NCBI GenBank assembly: GCA_037178855.1
Contig: JASJZC010000007.1
Span: forward strand, 2,418,001 to 2,482,000
Direction: 5' to 3'
From: Oscheius sp. JU75
Lineage: Eukaryota; Nematoda; Chromadorea; Rhabditida; Rhabditidae
DNA: 64,000 nucleotides
Made by a program: the position numbers and the translations under genes. The notes beneath the pieces were generated by a model that was not told the DNA's origin, did not search any database, and saw only the letters and a program-made list of their open reading frames with translations. Below are positions 57,327-64,000 of this stretch, piece after piece; position 1 is the first letter of the stretch; the number at the start of each line of letters is the position of its first letter.

Positions 57327-58745
57327 ATGAGGCTACTCACGCTGCTCTCCTTGGTCGCTACGGCCGGTGCTATGAGCACATCCCGTTCTCTCATCTCGCT
57401 GAATGAAGAAAATTGGACAGATATCATGAAGGGAGAGTGGATGGTCGAATTGTAAGTGAATCAGTGTTCGTTTTAGTTTACTCTGCAGTGGTTGTATAAC
57501 CTTGTTCGGATCGGGGTCGGGGATCCATCGATTCCCGTCTCAAGATCCGGTACTGAGTGACCACACGCAAAAGAGGGACTAGTTCGCGGCGATTATAGAG
57601 AGACGCCAGTTTCAAATTGCCTCATTCCAGCGGAAATGGCCAGGAGTTCAATTAGCTTTTTGAACAGCAACGGTTCAAAACATACCGAGACGAGAAATTC
57701 TTCTCGAGATTACGATCATTCAACCGTTTGTCAACTTTCAGCTACGCTCCGTGGTGCCCTGCTTGCAAAGACCTGCAAAAGGCTTGGAATGCTTTTGCTG
57801 ACTGGTCCAACGACCTTGGAATTAAGGTGAACATTTACACATGTTTTTTTTTCAAGTTAATAATTAAAGGTTGGTGAGGTCGATGTCACTGTCAACCCCG
57901 GATTGTCCGGCCGCTTCCTGGTCACAGCTCTACCCACCATCTATCAGTAAGTTGTTCTCATAAAATACTGTACCGAACTGCAAACTTCGTCGTACACGTG
58001 TACCGACTGATTGATTGAAAGTGACCGCAGCACTGCAAAGAAACAGCGATCTTGATGTTAGAACCGTAACAAGAAATCAGAGTATCAAAAAGATGTTTGC
58101 AGTGTGAAGGATGGTATCTTCCGTGTCTACAGTGGACCCCGTGACAAGAACGACTTCATCTCTTTCATTGAGGACAGAAAATGGCGCAGCATTGAGCCTG
58201 TTCCTGATTACAAGCATCCCAACAGCAAGCAGTAAGCCTTAGTTCGTATTACAAACCCCAAAATACTTTATTTTAAGAAAAAAAATATTTGCTTGCTTTG
58301 AAGTTTGTAATGGCAAAAGTATCTACTTTGAAGCACAAAAAATTTTCAGAATGGCCGTCGTTGCCGTCTTCTTCAAACTCTCCATGGCTGTCCGTGATCT
58401 TCACAACCACCTTGTCGAGGACCGTGGAGTTCCTGCCTGGGCTTCCTACTCTCTCTTCGCTCTGGTTACTCTCACTCTTGGATGCATCCTTGGATTCGTA
58501 AGTTCTGCCTTTATAAGTTTACGAAAAATTTCTTTTCAGTTCATCGTTCTGATCATCGACCAAGTCTTCCCCACTGGAAGCCGAAGAGCTGCTGCTCCTG
58601 CCAAGAAAGAGGCCAAGAACGGCTCTGCCAAAAAAGGTTCGTATCCTTTCTCTAGTTTTATTGAAGTTTTATTGTAGAAGCAAATGGTGAAGCCAAGGGA
58701 GCTGAATCTCCAAAACCGAAGAGCGAATCGAAGAAGAACAAGTAA
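57327..58745 (+). CDS. dpy-11: Thioredoxin-related transmembrane protein (DPY-11/TMX1-like)
   Basis: ER membrane oxidoreductase. In C. elegans DPY-11 acts in hypodermis and is needed for normal cuticle and body shape. The ATG at 57327 lies 2 nt after a TTTTCCAG acceptor. It opens a signal peptide (MRLLTLLSLVATAGAM). The thioredoxin fold follows: SLNEENWTDIMKGEWMVE, then YAPWCPACKDLQKAW with the CPAC active site, VGEVDVTVNPGLSGRFLVTA, LPTIY, GIFRVYSGPRDKNDFISFIE and WRSIEPVPDYKHP. One transmembrane segment (WASYSLFALVTLTLGCILGF) and a lysine-rich cytosolic tail ending KSESKKNK complete it. The KKxK-type end suits ER retention. The stop is TAA at 58743-58745. About seven exons. The first intron is the longest (57452-57741). 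Confidence 0.93.
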
Positions 58746-59126
58746 TCTCCATTCTCGTCTCATTTTGCCTTTCAATTTTCTCCCAGTCAATTTAATTAGA
58801 CACTTTTTATGGTCAGGCCCTATTGATTTGGCAGCGCCTCCTCTCGCTCTTTTCAATTCGCCTGCAGGGTGGATGTTGACGACGGACGGCGCCTGCCTGG
58901 TCAATATCTGACTGACCATTGTTTATGTCTCCTCTCGTTTCCAGCTCTCTGCATACCCTATTCTCCACTTGCCTTGTCCCAATCGTTACGAGTTCTATTG
59001 TGTGATGGAAAGTTATTTGTTTCATTTTGTAATAACGGTGATATTAAATATTGTTGTGACATTTCTTGATACATGCCAGCTTTTTAATCTTGCGCCACAT
59101 GTCTATGTGTTTTACAGGAACTAATC
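58746..59126 (+). promoter_or_regulatory. Intercistronic region, possible operon junction
   Basis: The 3' UTR of the dpy-11-like gene ends with an ATTAAA signal at 59043-59048. Only about 68 nt later an acceptor (TGTTTTACAG, ending 59116) precedes the next gene's ATG by 10 nt. This spacing is what SL2-type trans-spliced nematode operons show. Only sequence spacing supports it here. Confidence 0.45.
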
Positions 59127-60513
59127 ATGTCAACTACTTGGACAGCTCTGGAATCTAACCCCGAGTGCTTCAACTTGGTTCGTTGCTGCATTGTTTTATT
59201 TTGTGATCCATATGAAAAGAGAAGCCAGAAAATCTTCATACAATGTTTCACAGCTTCTAAACAGCAGAAGTTTACCACGTGCATTTTTTAAGAAAGAGGA
59301 TGACAGAAGGTGACATGGCTGCCATATAGATCAGCAGCAAAGATCTAGTTTTTAGCAATCAAAAAGTGATTACAATAAAATGCTTCGAGACAATTTTGGT
59401 CTTGAAGCAAAGATTATCATTCTAGATGACCTTTCACATGGCATCCCTATTTCGTGGAAGAATAAGAAAAGGACAGGAAAGTCAAGCTATGGGAAATTTC
59501 GAAGAAATTTTTTTTTCTTACTGTTTCACGTGCTGTGATAACCCATACTTTTCAGCTGCTCTCCAAGCTCGGAGTCAAATCTGTTAAGACTGACGATGTC
59601 TACACTTTTGATAGGGACGCGTTCGTCACTCACCCATTCGCTCTGCTTCTTTGTATTCCCAACTATGAGCAGGTAATCACATCGTAGGTCTAACTTACAG
59701 TTTCTTTCAGGCACGCGAGTTTCTCGGTGAAATGTACAAGGACCTGGCTCTTCATGGCGTCGCAGCCCCCGCTGATGTTTTCGTGGCCAAGCAGAAAGTT
59801 GAAAACGCCTGCGGAACGTTTGCTCTCTTCAACGCTTTGGCTAATTTGGAAGGACGCATCGATCTAGGTAAACTTTTCATTGTTTGAATGAGATCAAACG
59901 TTCAGGTGATGGTGAGTTCAAGAAATGGTTGGAGATGGCTAAGAAGGTTAGTGAAGAAGAGAGGAACGAGCTTATCGCTAATAGTGAGTTTTTCAGCTAC
60001 TATTTCCCTTTTACTTGACTGTTTATTAAGGATAGTTATTAAAGAGCCCAATATATATTCAATATATGCTCAGTATCTTTGTCCTATTTATTATTACCAT
60101 TTAAAATTTTGTACAAAACCATGCTAAGAAACATCGCGGTTGTCCCTACAAGCTTGTTTTCTTTTCTCTTTTTGTATAAAAATACTCTGAATGTCACAAA
60201 TAAAAAAGGTATTTAGACAAGGCCATCGCAGATGCTCATGAAACTGCAGCCAACAGTGGTGATACTGTGGTTCAGGACAAGGTAAACAACCACTTCATCA
60301 CCTACATTAACAAGGGAGGAGTTATCTACGAAATCGGTATGCATATTCAATTCCAATTCAAATGGAGTCATAGATTCTCGCGGATTGTTTCCGCGTACAA
60401 TTGGAAAGACTTCGGAGACTCACTTTCTGACCGATGCTGGAGATGTCATCAGGGAGCTGATGCAGAAGCTAAACAATAACAACTTTGCTGTTCTGGCTGT
60501 TCTTCCTGTCTAA
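59127..60513 (+). CDS. Ubiquitin C-terminal hydrolase, UCH-L1/L3 family
   Basis: Cysteine protease (C12) that trims ubiquitin C-termini and recycles free ubiquitin. The ATG at 59127 gives MSTTWTALESNPECFN, which matches the family's WLPLEANPE start. A 378-nt intron follows. The later exons give LLSKLGVKSVKTDDVYTFD, PFALLLCIPNYEQ, the oxyanion glutamine and catalytic cysteine in AKQKVENACGTFALFNALAN, the crossover loop (AIADAHETAANSGDT), the catalytic histidine in VNNHFITYINKGGVIYE, and the aspartate in IDSRGLFPRTIGKTSE. The stop is TAA at 60511-60513. All catalytic residues are present. The length is about 215-220 residues, as usual for UCH-L1/L3 (C. elegans ubh-1 to ubh-3). Confidence 0.94.
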
Positions 60514-63500
60514 AGAACGTTCCTGCCTCCGTGCTTAGTTTCAGCTTTACGACTCTCTCTATTTTGGTAATTGTTGCTGGTAATCTTGTGATTCAAAGCT
60601 TGTGATCTCCTTCTCGCCCCCTTTCCACCCTATTTGCAATGAATCTGTCTTCCGGAAAAGGAGAGAGTGTATTCGTGTTCGGAAGTTGAACTAAGCCTGA
60701 TGCGATTTCATGCTTCGTGGCTGATTTCGTCTCACGTTCCGCTCCCTCGTGCTGTGTGCGTTGACAGACACCTACAAACTACCATGTTTTTGTGAGCAGG
60801 TGACAAGTATAGCCTCGGTGATTGGATTAACTGTTGAGGACACTACCAACAGGAGACTTGTTGAAAATTGTATGGCGAAATGTCAAGGAGGAAAACAACA
60901 AGAAGACGAACAAACGACCAATTCGAGGCTAGGAATAGAAAAAGGAACTGTGAGAGAATGACAAATTAGTGTACCATCATAATGGTCATGCAATCATCAT
61001 TTATCACATGTACAGAAAATGATGTTTTTGCACTGTTTTTTTCCCGTCGGCTCGGAGCCAACAGTTGAGATAGATGAAGCTCTGACTGACCTTTTTGGAA
61101 TATTCAGAATTCCATTAAAATATGAAATGTATACCACAAACTACTTAACAATCTTGGTACCTCTCTTATGGCGTTTCGATTCTATCATTGTCTATGGCAA
61201 TTCCGGCAGTCTCCATGCCTAACGGTGACAGTCAAACTCTCTCCAACCTCAGTTTCTGGCATGTAGTTACTTAGTATTTAGTACATGTACATGAATGTAG
61301 TGCTTAGTACAAATTTTGTCTTACAGACAAACAGTTAGATACGAACTTGGTTAATAATAGAAGCTGACAAGGATGAGATTTAGGACTTTTAAAGCTTGCA
61401 TTCTGATTTCGTAACTGTCTCAGTGAGCGTCTGTTGCTTAAGACGATTACCCGCGTCGGGTTAAATGAATTGGTTCAACCGATACGATGACAGTCGTTTT
61501 TGAGGTTTCTCACGTAGGCGATTCCAGTCTGTTTGCAAGCAAAGTGATGTGGCATTCAGAAATTTGACAGACGTTTCACGCTAAATGTTGCGATGGTTCA
61601 AACTCGAAAGTCGCACACATTTTACTAGTGAACTATTGCCGTTGCTGTGAACATTGAATAGCCTGATCTTCAAGGCAGAGACTCGCATGATAACTCCCTA
61701 AAACAGCCCCATCAAGCGGTGTGTTCCTGCAATGATTGTTTGTTATTGTAAGTGCGACATTAGTGGAACACAGAGAATGACAAGTTCTCAACTGCTAATG
61801 CTATTAGACTCTCTTCTTTTTCTCGCTCCACAGAGAACGATTCACAATTTTCGTATCGAAAAGTGCAACAGGATTACTCTCTGTGCAGTGGTGTCAGCCG
61901 CAGTCTAGACTTCTGTCCATCGAATGTTTGGGTAGTTCGGAATCGAATTGAACTGTTTTATTTGTTTTCCAGTTCCATATCGCGCAGCCAAATGTGCGAC
62001 TTCTCGCACTCCGAAGAAGCACGTGAAACGGTCTCAAACCAAACATCATGGGCGTTGCTGGTTGTTCTTAACTATTTCTGACACTGGCATCTTACTCATT
62101 CGAAGCCCCACGTGAAAACAGAATATCAGTTTTAACTGGACGGTCGGGCATCAATCAAAAAAGCGTCGTTGTTGACTGCGTTGTCGATCCGTCAACGCGG
62201 GTGACACTTCGGATTTCTGGGTTAGAATCTGAAACACACATCAACATCTACCAGAGCCTAATGTGTGGTGACATGACGCGAACCAGGAAGATTTTTTTTT
62301 GTCAATTATCGGACAGTTTTTTCTGCTGTCGAATAAGCAACATGATGAGAAATGGTTTAAGACCCTCTTTCGACACCACGATGACAAACAAATCAGATTC
62401 GAGGTTAAGGAACACGTTGATGTAATTGGCTTATATCGCTCGGCTGCACGAGCTGCACCACTCAAAAGCTAGTTTTTGGTGGGAAAAAATACCATGTTAT
62501 GCGATGATTCATATGGTTTGGGAACTATTACCAGGCTTTTCTCGCGAACCCACAAAATGTAGCATTTCATGCTCAAGTACAAGGACTATCTACTATCATG
62601 AGTTTTTTGGGTAGTCAATGGAGCTAAAACTTGCTAAAGAAACTGGTCATCCAGCAAAATCAATAGCTACCGGCTAGTAGATTACTTCCCAGTAGTTTGA
62701 TAGTAAATCTTCAAGGTGAGATTGAAGTGTCGAGCAATCTGCCTCAAACAGGGATCGCGTCATTTCAATCAAAAATTGTTTATTTTTAAGAAGAGGAGCA
62801 TCTAGTCACGGTTACAAAACTGTAACGAGCACTGATCATCAATAACGTTTTGTAACGCCGTTCCTGCAAATCGGAACCTACAGAGAAGGTTCAAAAGGGG
62901 CTGACTATTATGGCGAACCGTTCCCGAAACCGAACACCAAACGACATTGATACTCTGCCGCCATAATGTCTACACAAAGTTGAAAGATCCTTGCTCAATG
63001 TATTTTGGCCCCGTTAATGGGATTAATTTCCTCCTGGCTCGAAACAACCGTCTTCATGAAGAGGCGGAGTCTTCTTCGGTTTTCCTATAAAAGAGCGAGG
63101 ACTGTCCTCCTATTTCCAATCCACTGTACCGCCTCCTTCATTCTATCCTACAATCTTAACCCATAGTTCAGAGCTATTTACCTTTTTTTAGTAAGAATTC
63201 GCGAAATATTATGAAACTGGTCGTGAAAAACTCTTGAAACAGTCTCCGAATAATTTATGAGCTTGGTCACATGGCTGCGCCTGACCATTCTTACGTATAG
63301 TCAGGTTGTTGATCATGTTACAACATACCACACTACCATTGAACTTTTACCGAAATGGACTCTTGAGTGTCCTCAAATACCAGGGAAGTCCGTTTTTACC
63401 GTCATCCATTTGTGTAAAAACGGTCGACCCGCCTCGAAGGTCGGCGCTAGACGGCGCACGTGCCTCCCACTGACCAAGTACTTAAGGCGAGCCAGGGAGA

Positions 63501-63663
63501 AATCAGAAAATCGGCATTTATACACTAGTCTTCTGTCTCTTTATCAACTACTTCCTCCTAATTTATATGAAACCTGTCTTCAATCACGCTAATGATCTTG
63601 ACATTACTTCCGTTGTTTCTTGCTTTTCTCATCTCCAAACCAGCAATTTTTTTTTTACAGAAA
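60514..63663. other. Long intergenic region with a TATA promoter near the right end
   Basis: No gene recognised between the UCH gene and 63 kb. Frames such as 61019-61222 and 61863-62081 lack motifs and splice partners. A TATA box at 63086 and the leader following it belong to the gene starting at 63664. Confidence 0.5.
63086..63093 (+). promoter_or_regulatory. TATA box of the right-edge gene
   Basis: TATAAAAG is followed by a pyrimidine-rich leader (CCTCCTATTTCC, then CCGCCTCCTTC). The next coding start on this strand is the ATG at 63664, with a T-rich acceptor (TTTTTTTTTACAG) right before it, so the leader probably contains an intron. Confidence 0.5.
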
Positions 63664-64000
63664 ATGAAAGTCAAAGCAACACTATCCCAACTAATCAGCG
63701 ATTTTGCTGGCATGAGCAAAACACCCGACTTCAAACCAAAACGAGAAGGATCAGTTTCTCCGGACAGGGAGCCCAGCCCAAAAGCGCCAACTCAACGACG
63801 ACACTCTCTGAATATCACAGTCGGAGCGGTTCGTTCTTTTTTCAAAACCTTCGCTTGGCCAAGATCACTCGGAATGTTTTCATAGCCATTTCAATCCATT
63901 ACGCTGCCCCCGAATTACAAGTTCTTGACGCAAGCGCTTTGTACGTAGACAAACGTTAACTTTAGTAGCGTCTTTCACAATCGGGACTGCCTGAAAACAG
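63664..64000 (+). CDS. 5' exons of an unidentified gene, cut by the window edge
   Basis: The ATG at 63664 lies 3 nt after a strong acceptor. Exon 63664-63828 encodes MKVKATLSQLISDFAGMSKT, then a proline/serine-rich stretch (REGSVSPDREPSPKAPTQRR) with an RRHS basophilic phosphorylation-type site. Exon 63886-63940 continues in frame (PFQSITLPPNYKFLTQAL). The 60-nt intron that follows begins GTACGT at 63941 and ends in AAAACAG at 64000, the last base of the window, so the next exon starts just outside. No family recognised from these 73 residues. Confidence 0.6.

Overview
The window is nuclear DNA of a nematode. Genes are compact and cut by many 35-60 nt introns. Most introns begin GTAAG/GTGAG and end TTTCAG, and glycine is mostly GGA. 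The gene content also fits: a serpentine chemoreceptor, two SXC/ShK-domain secreted proteins, a two-pore TWK potassium channel, a DPY-11/TMX1-type thioredoxin, an NR2E6 (NHR-239/HR83)-type nuclear receptor and an NK-2 homeobox gene like ceh-22. I infer a chromadorean, rhabditid-like worm. I cannot name the species.

Layout from left to right. 1.4-3.2 kb (minus): MFSD8/CLN7-like lysosomal transporter. 4.7-5.2 kb (minus): decayed C-type lectin. 6.0-9.9 kb (minus): three orphan multi-exon genes in a head-to-tail row. 13.2-15.1 kb (plus): trypsin-like protease with an antisense tRNA-Pro in an intron. 15.3-18.4 kb (plus): CTP synthase with its TATA promoter. 19.6-21.5 kb (plus): ABHD12-like lipase. 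22.1-23.6 kb (minus): orphan four-helix membrane protein. 24.4-25.8 kb (minus): chemoreceptor. 26.8-27.9 kb (minus): two small orphan genes. 28.4-29.4 kb (plus): nuclear receptor. 30.1-31.0 kb (plus): cysteine-rich secreted or anchored protein. 32.5-33.0 kb (minus): orphan. 35.1-35.4 kb (minus): small secreted, neuropeptide-like precursor. 39.0-42.5 kb (plus): TWK channel with a second, identical tRNA-Pro in an intron. 44.7-48.1 kb (plus): NK-2 homeobox gene. 48.3-48.5 kb and 54.2-55.1 kb (minus): SXC/ShK proteins. 49.8-51.6 kb (plus): microsomal epoxide hydrolase. 52.5-53.7 kb (plus): cytosolic malate dehydrogenase. 57.3-60.5 kb (plus): dpy-11/TMX1 followed closely by a ubiquitin C-terminal hydrolase, possibly one operon. 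From 63.7 kb (plus): first exons of a gene that runs out of the window.

The genes do not form one pathway. They are a mix of housekeeping enzymes (CTP synthase, malate dehydrogenase, epoxide hydrolase, UCH) and nematode-typical sensory, secretory and developmental genes. I read all exon structures by hand from splice sites and reading frame, so interior exons of recognised families are firm, while first exons and orphan genes are less certain. I saw no transposon with intact transposase, no CRISPR array, no rRNA and no prokaryotic-type operon.
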